NCBI GenBank assembly: GCA_013396655.1
Contig: WBMV01000122.1
Location: 1,178,686-1,242,685 of the forward strand
Source: Campylorhamphus procurvoides
Taxonomy: Eukaryota > Chordata > Aves > Passeriformes > Dendrocolaptidae
Length of the DNA stretch: 64,000 nt
Reading direction: 5' to 3'
The translations under genes and the position numbers were made by a program. This document shows, in pieces, positions 1-24,521 of this stretch (positions are counted from its first letter, which is position 1; each line of letters begins with the position of its first letter). A model generated the notes under the pieces. It saw nothing but the letters and a program-made list of their open reading frames with translations, was not told the origin of the DNA and made no database searches.

Positions 1-2646
1 ATTGTTCTCCTCACACAGCAGTTGTCTGTGCTGCTGCTTATGCAGGCCAGGCCCAAAAGGATGAAATGCTGTGCCAGACTGGTGTGCCTGAGGGGTGTGG
101 TGACAGCTGCATCCCTCCTGCTCTGGCCCTTCACATCAGGAAACCAAGGCTGGTGTCCTGGAGAAGGTACATGATGAATTGAATTTGGTTTACATGGCAA
201 CAGGTGATCAACACTTTTCTCTTTGCCTCTGGTAGGCGCCTGCTAAGAATAGCTCCAGCCTGTGGGAGACTCATTTATCCCAACCATCCTGTCAGATCTC
301 AGGGCCCCCTTCGTTTTGTCCTGTGATCATCGTAACAATCTGTTGCTGGAACCTGCAGTGTTACTAATCCCTCTGCAATCTGCACCTCTCCAGGGCCCCA
401 GCACATAAGCACAGGGCAGGGAGCTGATTTCAGGCTGGGTACAAATGGGTCCTGCTGTTCAGTTGTGTCCACTGGAATTCTTTTTTCATGTGTAGTTTTT
501 TATGGCATCTGTTTGTTATTAAATTCTATTACACTATTGGACCTAATTTGGTAGGTTTGGTACAACAGTGGCTTTCTTGCTGTGTTTGGGTTCCCCCAAG
601 CAGAGATGGAGATGGCTGATGGTTCTTTAGTTGCTGGGTGATCAGTGCTATGAAATGGCTACAGGAAGGACTTAAGCCTACTTTAAAAATTACTGTGTTT
701 CAGTCCTTGGTTGGGTTGATTACGACTTTTGTCTCAAATACTGTGAGGTTTGGTGGTTTTTGGTATGACTCCTAGTCTGCTTATACTTTGGTTCCAGTCT
801 TTCAGGAAATTACCTGTTCCTAATAAATACTCTTCTTTTGTTTTTAAGATTGTTTGGTTTCAGCAGATCCAGCTTATTTGCCCCAGGAGGGAGACAGAGA
901 TCAGAGAAACCAGAATAGACTTGTTGCTCTTTGAGCCTGGGAAACCTGCTGTGAGATCCTTGCTGTTTTTCACTCAAGAAAACACAGTTGGCATCCAAAA
1001 ATGGAAAAGTTAAGTAGCAAATTGGCTTGTAATGTGGCTGAATGTGCCAGCAGAAGTTCCTTGTCTTATGGGCAGTTAAAACTTCAGTGTGCTGCAGGTT
1101 GGACCTGGGCTTTCAAATGCATGGTGGCCTAAATGTTACCTTCTGATTTAAGATTGGTTTTGTGCTAATTGAAGATACGTATATATTTGCAGCTGATGCA
1201 TGTGGGAAGTTAGAAAACAATTCTAGGATAAAATTGTTGATGAAATTACTGAAATTGTTGATGGTATCTAGAGGAGGCTCTTATCAATGAAACCTGTAAG
1301 GGACATCTGCAATTTTGACATTTCCAGATATGGTGACTGAAGAGTTCACTCTTTTTTAAATTTCCCTTGTATCTTAACCTTCTAAGAGTCTCAAGCATGT
1401 TCTAGTCTCAAGGTTTTTCATGCATTTCACAGCTGAAGGAGTAGCTCAGTCACAAAGGCAAAAACTCTTTAACTGAAGCTTTTCTGTGTCTGACTAATGA
1501 CATATCAGTGATGTGAACGTTGAGAGTAAATGCAGAGGAATAATTAGAAGAGGAATTATGTAAGTAGATCCTTGGACCTAAAAACCTAGACTTAGTGCAA
1601 GCCAGACTCTGAGAGCTTGGGGTGATTATTTGCACATCAAGAGCTACAGAATCAAGCCTACAGGGGAGCCAAGAATGAGGCATGTTCTGTGAAAGGAGTC
1701 CAAGCTGACATGTCTACAGAGCAAACTGAAGGAACCTCTCCTCTCTGTGGAGCTCGGGAACCTCCCAGGTGTTGTGCAGTGTCAGGGCCAGTGGGGAATG
1801 CCATCCTCTAAATCATTCAGCAAGTCACAAGAGATGAGAATCCACAGGGCTAATGTGGAGAACTGGAACCTGCTTGCTGCTGTTCAACTTTAATTTCTGC
1901 ATTTAAAACAAAGCAGAGCTATATCAAAAATAACCAAGCCATTTCCAGAGGGACAGCGTGATTTTAGAGCAGGTTATCTGAAACTGGGAAAGTCTGGTAC
2001 TTTGGCCATTAATTAAGGATTTGTAGCTTGTAGTCAGTGATCCCACACCGACAGGTTTGTGCCAAGCCATTCCCAAATCTGCTTCTTGGTGATTTTCATT
2101 GCAAAGTCAGGAACCAGGTTGTCTCACTCTTGCCTCCAGGGTGCTGTTATTTCTCACAGTTCTTATTGCTGCTTCCTTCAGCAAAGGAGGAGAGTGTTTT
2201 AAAGGTGGTGTCCCTTCTCTGGCAGCTCAGCTTTGCTCTTTCCTGCGTGGCTTAGTCTGGTGTTGACAGGTTTGTACAGGCCCAGCTCGATGGAAGCTGA
2301 GCTGAATGAAAGCCCCATCCATGCCCTGGCACTGCTGCCATATGTCACTCAGATCCCTGTCTTGGTGGGACCCCTCCTGGGCAGCCACCAAAGGATATCT
2401 GGTCATTCTAGGCTGGCTCCTGGGGCTTGGGTTTGCTGGGGGGCAGTGGTTTGTAGCAGTGCCAGCGTCATCTTTCCATGGCTTCCCTCTTGAGCCTGAG
2501 GCATTGTCTGTCCTGGAGGCAGCTGGGTGGGGGTCTGTGAGAGGCAGTGGGGGCTGGAGGGCAGCTCAACACAGCAGCCCTGCCTTGCTGAGGTGACAGC
2601 GCTGGGCTGGGGTGGCACCGAGTCCCCCCTGAGGCAGGGGTGGTGG
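1..2646. other. HNF1A 3' UTR and downstream flank, no recognised gene
   Basis: The HNF1A 3' UTR must begin at 2646 and run leftward. The first 400 nt are GC-rich. No AATAAA was found on the minus strand. An ATTAAA variant (plus TTTAAT at 1889-1894) is the best candidate poly(A) signal, but it is weak. In mammals the convergent neighbour is CUSTOS (C12orf43); I could not recognise any of its exons here. Confidence 0.5.
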
Positions 2647-16799
<14,153 letters not shown>

Positions 16800-17013
16800 G
16801 GTCTTCAGCCTGGTGCCTCCTGGGTTCGGGTGATCCTGCTTGCTCCTTGCCTACACCATGTTCCTGAGGTAACGCGCCCGACTGTCAGCAGAGTGGGCAC
16901 AGCACGGCCTCCCGCCTTCACACCCCCCCAAAAAAAACAAAATACAAAATTGAGCCACTTCAGACCCCCCACGACTGTCCTGAGCCAGTGCTGATAAAGG
17001 GACCCTTGGCTAT

Positions 17014-17096
17014 CTGTTTACATTGGAGCAATGTAAATTCTCCAAGGTTCATATTTATCTGTGTGCTTAGCAAGTTACTGAACTTTGGACTTCAGC
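17014..17096 (-). promoter_or_regulatory. HNF1A: HNF1A proximal promoter core
   Basis: Lies 215-297 nt upstream of the HNF1A ATG. In minus-strand order it holds an HNF4A DR1 element with core AAGTCCAAAGTTCA (within 17077-17096), then GCTAAGCACA, an AT-rich TATA-like box AGATAAATATGAACC (17060-17046), CCTTGGAGAATTT, and a CCAAT box running into a FOXA-like site, CTCCAATGTAAACAG (17028-17014). From memory, the human HNF1A promoter has the same elements in the same order and nearly the same spacing. Its HNF4A site is the one altered by a known MODY3 promoter mutation. Transcription probably starts around 17000. Confidence 0.85.
17077..17096 (-). promoter_or_regulatory. HNF4A binding site (DR1) in HNF1A promoter
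   Basis: The minus strand carries GTCCAAAGTTCA inside a 20-base block that, as I recall it, is identical to the human HNF1A promoter HNF4 element. It sits 278-297 nt upstream of the start codon, close to the human position. It would place HNF1A under HNF4A control, the established liver and beta-cell hierarchy. Confidence 0.85.
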
Positions 17097-17121
17097 ATTG
17101 CCACAGCAGTTCACAAAGTGC

Positions 17122-17190
17122 AGGGGGAGGGGGAAAGGGAGGGAAGCGGGAGAGAGGAGGAGAGGAGAATGAAGGATAGGAGGTCTGCAG
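17122..17190. repeat. homopurine tract upstream of HNF1A promoter
   Basis: A G/A-rich stretch on the plus strand (GGGGGAGGGGGAAAGGGAGG onward) with only isolated pyrimidines. It lies immediately upstream of the HNF4A site in HNF1A orientation. Confidence 0.65.
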
Positions 17191-20100
17191 CATGGAAGAG
17201 TGAGCTGTGGAAGGATGACTGGGAAGATGGGGTGGAGGAGCTTGGCTTTGTTCTGGTTTGGGAGAGGGAAGGAGGTGGAGTGCCCAGAAGGAGCTGCACG
17301 TGGCTCAGGAGAAGGTGCTGCTGTTGGGACATCACAGAGCCCGCTCGGAGCTCTGGCACTGCTGGAGCTCAGTCAGCCTGAGCCCTTTGGGCTGAGAGGA
17401 AGCCACTCTGGAGCCTCACTGGCCTTTGTGCCACCCCCAGCAGGGCAGTGTGACTGCTGGGTCCATGTGGGTTCCCAAGGATGTCCTGCAGCTCCAGCTG
17501 AATTCTGTGGTGGAGCATCAAGGCTTAGATGGCTTTTTCATTCTGGCTTTGGCTTGCTGGGTATCTTGATATGCAAATACCTTCATTTTAACTTGCTATG
17601 TTTATTGCTTGATTGATGAGCAGGGGCAGTGTTCCCACATAATTTGGGGGATTGCAGGCCTTGCCCCTCAGAGCCTGGGATTGAAGGATGTGGTAAGGAA
17701 TAGCCCTGGGTGTTGGTCCATGCTCCAAACCCCTGCCCTATCATCAGCTGGGCTCTGGGTAGGCTTGTGGTTCCCCTTTATCATCTTCCTCCACCCCTTT
17801 TTGATACCAGCCCTGCTCTGAGGTTCTGCTCCCACCTGTTGGGTGACTTCCTAAAACAGGATCCCTGGCTCAGCTGGAGTCACTTAATGCAGTTCTCCAG
17901 CAGTCCTAATAACTACATTGTCTTTTGTGGTCTGAAATTATATGAATGAATCTATCTACTTTGAGTGGCTAAATTAGGGAGTGACTTGATGTGCATATGT
18001 GGCCTTGGTGCACAAGTGTCTCCTGCAAATGATTCCTTGGAGGATTTAAAGATGTTGTCTCAGTGGGGGCTTCCTGAGAGCAGCTACCTGTGTCTACACA
18101 CTCCCATTGAACCTGAGCTAAGAGGAGCCTGGTAGGGCTGTCCCCAACCTGGGTAATGTCCCAAGACAATGCTGCAGAGGACTTTGGCCCCTGTTTTCCC
18201 CTCGTGGGCACCCTCAGCCATGCTCTCCAGGCTTCTGAGTCAGCAGGAGCAGGACAGAGCTCCTGGACAGACCCTGGGACTGCTGCTAACTGTTGGCTTT
18301 TCTTTCAGGTATGGGCTGCCCCCAGAGCACCACGTGCCCTTCCCTGCAGGGCATTAACACAGCTCACATGGACACAGGAGGCTTTCTCTGTGTGGCTGAA
18401 AACAACAATCCAGAGTCCACGTAAAAACATTTCATGTAAGGCATTTTCCTGTGAACGTTAATGTAGGGAGACATCTTTGGCTTCTAAAGAATTTTTGGGG
18501 GGGATCATACACTTAACAAAGCATATTTAAAGAATGGTGAGCTTAGCATTGTCATATCAATGTTTTGATATAATTTCCATGCATTTTATTTGTTATCACA
18601 TTTTCCTTTATTCACATTTTCCTTTATTCCCCACTAGACATGCCAGCATTACTGGTTGGTAACAGTAATTGTCAATTCTAATTACAGTATCCTACTGTGA
18701 CATACAGTTTCTGCATGACATGTCCTTATAATTCAAGGACTTTGCAAACAGAGACAACAGATTGTGGAGCTCTTGCAATATGTGACAGAGGAGATGCTGT
18801 CACACTGAGTTACTTATTTCTGCCTCTCTTCAGCATGGTGGTTTCTTTTACGTAAACTAAGATGGAAAATATGGCCACTGTGCTGTTTAAAAGATTATCC
18901 AACCTATATTCTGTAAGTGTATAAACCTGTTGATTGCTTGAGGGGAGATGGGGACACAGACCGTTAAGTTTAAACAAAGAACAGCAATATTTGTCAGTGG
19001 AAGCTGTAAATGGAAGAAAGCACAGCAACAAATATGTGTCCATATTGTGATTTCAAGGATTCCTGAGACACACAGCAGTCCTGACCATGCTGCTTCTGCT
19101 TGCCTTGGAGACCTTCAGCTGTGGAGGCTTTTGTTGAAACCAGTGAACTTTGCAGTCCATAAAACCAGAAAGGAACATCTGTTTGTATGTTAGGGCCTCA
19201 CTGAACACTACAACTGGATGCCAGGTGGAGAACCCTGAGCTGAATATGGAAACCTTTCGGATACTGAGGAGGAGGTAAATATTCTCTATCACTTTATCCT
19301 GAAGGCCTTCTTCCCTTGGTTTATTAGAGTGGTCCATTTTAAGCTGCAGGAGCCTGGAGAATGAATATTTGAGTTTGCCAACCCCCCTTCACCTACTACC
19401 AGTGCTCAGTAGATGTTGATTTCCTGAACTGCAGCAATTTCCCAGGCCGTGACTTCATTATCAGGTCACTCTGATTAGTAAGGTCTTGGTAATTGTGACA
19501 GGGAAACTCCTAAAGTTCAGAGACACTGAGTTGGACCTGCTTGTTTTCCTCATGTTTGCAGTATTTGGGTCTGCATTTCTTTCCCTGCAGAATCATTTGT
19601 TTTTCCTTGTGTGTAATTAATCTGGTGGTTGAGACCCCTCAAATTCAGTGTTTCACTGACAAGACATAAGCAGCTTTACAGGACTAATCTGGTCACCTTA
19701 TCAGCAAGCTCAGAAACAATGGCACATTAACAAATCAATCTGGGTGCAGATTGGAAGAAGAGATCAGTAATCACAGGGAGTCTCATTTCTATTTTATTTT
19801 CATGGTAAGTTTAATAAAGATTATTTAAGCATGTCCAACGCTTTGTTTTGTCCTACTACCCTTGAATACAACTTCTATGCATTTTTTAAAAATTATTTTC
19901 TTCTCCTGAAGGAGGAGACAGTGTGATAACACTGTGACACTTATCTTATAAAACTGGCTCCCCAGCATTCTCCAACATCTTTCTAGGCAATGATGTCTTG
20001 GGTTCCTCAAATGAAATTCTGTTTTATTGGTAAATAATAGCCTGTCTCGATTAATTGTTCCAAATTAATCCCTTCTCCCCTACATGTAATATTGAATTAC

Positions 20101-23100
20101 TAATTAAATGGATTACTTAACACTGAAAACAACTGCATGGAAGTATAAATGGGTACACAGTAGGAACATTACTCTTATTTTACACTGACTGGTCTGTGTT
20201 CTGCTTGTTGCACTCGGGCAAACCCACAGGGAGGGCAGGAGAGTCCTGTGAGCAGCACAGAAGGCAGAACAGACTCCCAAAGCCTGGCTTCCTGATCAAC
20301 ACCATTTTTACCTCTGATGTTTTAATTTGCTGAATTATATCCATTCTTCAGCGTGCATGATGAAAAATACAGTAATTTGTGGGATAAACCCTGTGTAATG
20401 TGGCTTCAAGGGGCATACAGAAAAAGAAAAAACCCTAAATGTATTTATGATAAAAGTGCTTCCATGGGGAGCCCATACAGTTCCCTGAATAAGGTGGTAA
20501 AATTGCCACTGGCAAAAGAACACAGAGAAACTGTTCTTTTAATAATTCTTTACCATTTTAATGTTCTTCCTGCTGAGACTGCTAAATGTTTTACTGGCCT
20601 GAATGACATTAACATAATCCCCTCCTTGAAATGTGAGAGCTATTATGATAATGTTCACCCTCATTTCTCTTATTGGAGTAGGAAAGCTACATGAGCACCA
20701 AAACTGGTTATTATTTGTGCTTTGGGAGCTTAGTCCCAAAAGGCACACAGGAGTGTGAAAAATCAGAGATAATTGTCATTTATATGTTGTTTTCCTAGGG
20801 TTGGATTTCAGCTATTTGTGCCCACCCTGAGTATCTCAGTGGGGAAGGACTCACTCAAATACACCGTTTTAATGTTCAAATATAATCCCATTTATGATTT
20901 AATTTGGCAGCCTTTGCAGTAAGTACGTGATTATAATTGAAAAATGTGATTTTACAGAGAAGGAAGCTGGGTTTTCCACTGGGCCCTCCTTCCATGCTTT
21001 GAGCAGTACAACCAAAACTTCCAGAGCCAACAAGGTGCAAGGCTGCCTTTTGACCGAGACACTGGAGTGACTTCCCAGGTTTCTTCTTGCCACTGTTTGC
21101 ATTCAGAAGGACAAATATTTTACTCTTTATTTTAAACTTTGAGAGTCTCAGTGAAACTGCGGCTAAGGAAGGTGTAACAACCAGCAGGAACTGGGCTGGA
21201 GGCAGAGCCTGGAGTCAGTGTGTGATCATGGGTTGAAATTACAGGCTCTCTCTACACCTTCCTGCACCTGCCTGGGGGAGCAGGACTGTCTGTTTGTTCC
21301 CCCTCAGTTATTCCCTGTTTTGGCAGCAGGATGAGGCTGGAGAGCAGGAACAGCTCCAGAGCTGGGTTATGAGGGAGTTCCCCACTAGGTGGGAGTGAAG
21401 GGAATTGTGTCACACACATGGTCAGTGCACGATTTAATTGTGCTTATCAAGGGGAATCCCACAAGGATCCTACGAGCAAACAGCCCCGTGTAGCTCCCAG
21501 CTGTACAGTCAGAACTGGATCTCTTGGGTTTTACCTTTTTTGCCTTCTCTTCCTGCTCATTTCCATGCTATTTGTTCCCCACAAAACCAAGCAGGGTTGA
21601 CAACTATACCTGTCATGTCCTTTCCTGAAAGGTGAAGTGTCTACACGAGGCTGCTCTGGTTCTTTCCACCTCCATGTGAGCAGAATCAAGACACTGTTAG
21701 CTAAATGTCATCTGCTGACATTTAACAGCTCGGAGGTGAGGACTCTTTGTAGCCAGGACTTTCATCTGATTTGTCTCCACCACACTTGCCTCTGGGAGCT
21801 AACCTTCCAAATATAAAAACAAAAAATGGTTTTGTTTGCTGCTGGTTTTGAAACACCTTGACAGGTCCAAGCAAAGCATCAGTCTGCATCAAAGGTTCCA
21901 GACAGAACAGGTATTTTGAAAGGACTTTGTAATGTCAGAGTAAACTGTCACTGAAATTCAGAGTAAAGCTCTCTTGTAGGTCCAAAGAAAGACTGTACAA
22001 AAGATGTGCTGAGGAAATTATCTGGGGAATGCAAGCAGTGCTCCAATTTGCAGTAAGAGCAGATGCTGGGTCTGCAAGGAGGAATAAATTTCTCCTGTGA
22101 ATTCATCCCACTGCTATCCTGTAATGATAGAGCAAGCTTGCAAAATCATTTAGGAGTCTAGTCACAATGCCTGAGATGCTGAAAGAAATTATACTTTAAT
22201 TGCTCATCAGCTATAAATCATTTGTGCCAAATTAATGTGCTGGAAATTTTGCAAGACGGGAAACTGGAAGCTACTTCAATAAGGACAAAAAGCAATTGCT
22301 ATCTATTGTTTCACAGATACCTATATCAGTTTTACATCCTATTCTCAAGATGAAAAAAATGAAGGAAGGCTCTTTAGAACCAAGACAAGGCTTAAGCCCT
22401 GATTTATATTTCCCTGCAGTGACTTAAAAGGACCGAGAGGTTCTTTTTTCCTGTTACATTTACTGTTACAATCAATGAAAAGGGTAGCACAGACATTCCA
22501 CAGTTGGGTTTGCACCCCAGCAATGAGGATTCAGATTGCTTGTTCACCGTCTAAGATTTCTGTGGATGGTTCTGCTGTGCTGAGGGAGAACAAGAGCAGG
22601 GAAGTTCTCTGTTGTGCCCGTCCCACCCAGAGCCCGAGCATCTTTTCCACGAGGGATGTGTGGATGTGGGAACACCAGAATTTCCTCCCAAACTCACTGG
22701 CTTGGCTGTGTGCCCAGAGCCCTGGGGTCTGAGCAGGGCTTCTCTCTCCTTGCACCATACCCCCAAAAATCCTTGCCCACCGAGATGGGCACAGGGACTG
22801 TGTGTGGGGTGTAAATGGAACAGCAGAGATCAGATAGGGGGGAACCTTTTCAAGGTAGTCCAGCCTGAGCTGCAGGAGAGGAGATGTCAGCATTCCTCAC
22901 CCTGCCATCCTTCCAGCACTCCCAGGTGCCAGGATTGACCCCAGCAGGGAGCCACGAGCTGGTCAGTCACAGCCCTTGGAGCAGTTCCACCCCACAGCTG
23001 ATCAGTCAGATCCTCAGACAGATGTCAGTGAGTGGGTAAGGTGCTGATTATGTCAGGAGCTCAGAGGTCATCCTGTCCACAAAGGGCCCTGAAAATCAGA

Positions 23101-23700
23101 GCATTTCGATGCCTGAGTGACACAACCCAAGCCACTCGTTTCCAGAGCATATACAGGGAGAGAAGCCCTCAGGGTCCAGCACCAGCTTAAGAAAAGCAGT
23201 GTTTGAGTGGAGCAGAAGGATCTGAAGGATGCCAGGCGTTCCCTCCACCAGGATCAGGTGAACCTGTGCTGCACAGGAAGGCTCTTCCTGCTGAGCACCC
23301 CAAAACCTCACATGAAGCATCTTCCTGCTGAGCACCCCAGAACTCCAGGTGGCTCAGCACGTTGGGTTCCCCCTGTGTGGATGCAGGGGGTGAGATCCAC
23401 CCAGGATGGCACAGCACCCGCTGAAGGAACAGGGCTGAAAGGAGGCACTCCTGACTTCTAATCCTCTGTCACAACCACACCTCCCCGCCAAGGTTTTCCC
23501 ATTTAAGAGAATAAATGAGACGGGCAGAACGAGAATAATTTATTCACTCCACTAATAGAAATAAACTCGGGTGGGCTCCAAGTTATTGGAGGCATCTGGT
23601 ATCCCTGCAGTTGCAATGAGAGTGTGCCGATGTCCCATTAACCCTTTGGAGGTTTCAGGAAAATTCTTTTAAGGCACTGTTTGGTCAAAGCACATGGAAT
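17191..23700. other. intergenic region between HNF1A and SPPL3
   Basis: About 6.5 kb with no supported coding gene. The stretch from about 18500 to 20900 is AT-rich with many homeodomain, FOX and GATA-like motifs. From about 22500 to 23450 it is more GC-rich. In mammals the lncRNA HNF1A-AS1 lies upstream of HNF1A, but the sequence alone gives no basis for calling an ortholog here. Confidence 0.7.
23283..23339. repeat. short direct repeat (20 bp, two copies)
   Basis: TCTTCCTGCTGAGCACCCCA occurs at 23283-23302 and again at 23320-23339, with 37-base periodicity. It is a local duplication with no associated gene. Confidence 0.8.
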
Positions 23701-23909
23701 GGGATTTTCCTTCCTTAAAACCCCGCGTTGAGCATCCGACCCTGCCGATTTCACCCAGCTTCGGACACCGCGAACTGAAACACGGGGCGCCCCGCAGGAG
23801 CAGCTGTGAATTCCACACGTGGCACCCCCGTACCCGGGTGCGGGGAAGGGGGTGCGGGCTCGGGAGCCCCCCCGGCCTCCACACCCACCCGCACCCCCCG
23901 AACCCACGC

Positions 23910-23933
23910 GGTGCCGGTGCCGGTGCCGGTGCC
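23910..23933. repeat. (GGTGCC)4 hexamer repeat
   Basis: Four perfect GGTGCC units just left of the assembly gap in the CpG island. Confidence 0.9.
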
Positions 23934-23998
23934 CGCAGCAAACCCGCCCGCCCGCGCGGCTCACCGCGAGCAGCGGCGCGGCCGGGCGCGACAACCAA

Positions 23999-24315
23999 NN
24001 NNNNNNNNNNNNNNNNNNNNNNNNNNNNNNNNNNNNNNNNNNNNNNNNNNNNNNNNNNNNNNNNNNNNNNNNNNNNNNNNNNNNNNNNNNNNNNNNNNNN
24101 NNNNNNNNNNNNNNNNNNNNNNNNNNNNNNNNNNNNNNNNNNNNNNNNNNNNNNNNNNNNNNNNNNNNNNNNNNNNNNNNNNNNNNNNNNNNNNNNNNNN
24201 NNNNNNNNNNNNNNNNNNNNNNNNNNNNNNNNNNNNNNNNNNNNNNNNNNNNNNNNNNNNNNNNNNNNNNNNNNNNNNNNNNNNNNNNNNNNNNNNNNNN
24301 NNNNNNNNNNNNNNN
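23999..24315. other. assembly gap of 317 N
   Basis: A run of N inside the CpG island. The gap probably contains SPPL3 coding exon 1. About 23 coding bases (the first seven codons and TG of Trp8 in vertebrate SPPL3) are needed upstream of exon 2, and they are absent from the flanking sequence. Confidence 0.95.
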
Positions 24316-24346
24316 CGGGCCGGGGGGCTGCGGGCTCGGCCGAGCA

Positions 24347-24366
24347 GCAGGAGGAGGAGGAGGAGG
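24347..24366. repeat. (AGG)n trinucleotide repeat
   Basis: A perfect AGG run right of the gap, in presumed SPPL3 5' UTR or early intron 1. Confidence 0.85.
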
Positions 24367-24378
24367 GATTATCGGGCA

Positions 24379-24400
24379 GGGACGGGACGGGACGGGACGG
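24379..24400. repeat. (GGGAC)4 pentamer repeat
   Basis: Four perfect GGGAC units plus GG. The G-runs could form a quadruplex and fit a hard-to-sequence CpG island. Confidence 0.85.
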
Positions 24401-24503
24401 CGGATCCCCCGCCGGAGCCCGGGCGTGTGCGGCCCCCGCCGTGCCGGGCTGCGGGTGAGCCGTGGGCGCAGGGGCAGCGCCGGGCGGAGAGCCCCTGCCC
24501 GGG

Positions 24504-24521
24504 GTGTGTGTGTGTGTGTGT
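24504..24521. repeat. (GT)9 microsatellite
   Basis: A perfect dinucleotide run at the edge of the CpG island. Confidence 0.9.

Noticed and set aside
1889..1894. ATTAAA on the minus strand as the HNF1A poly(A) signal
   Set aside because: A single variant hexamer without a clear GU-rich downstream element. It is kept only as a note in the 3' flank entry.
17191..23700. Ortholog of the lncRNA HNF1A-AS1
   Set aside because: Position would allow it, but lncRNA sequence is not conserved enough to recognise, and no transcript evidence is available.
24416..24455. Possible SPPL3 exon 1 ending at the GTGAGC donor near 24454
   Set aside because: Exon 1 must end with TG of a Trp codon after an eight-residue start. 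The sequence here ends CTGCGG and has no suitable ATG. A non-coding 5' UTR exon is possible but unsupported.
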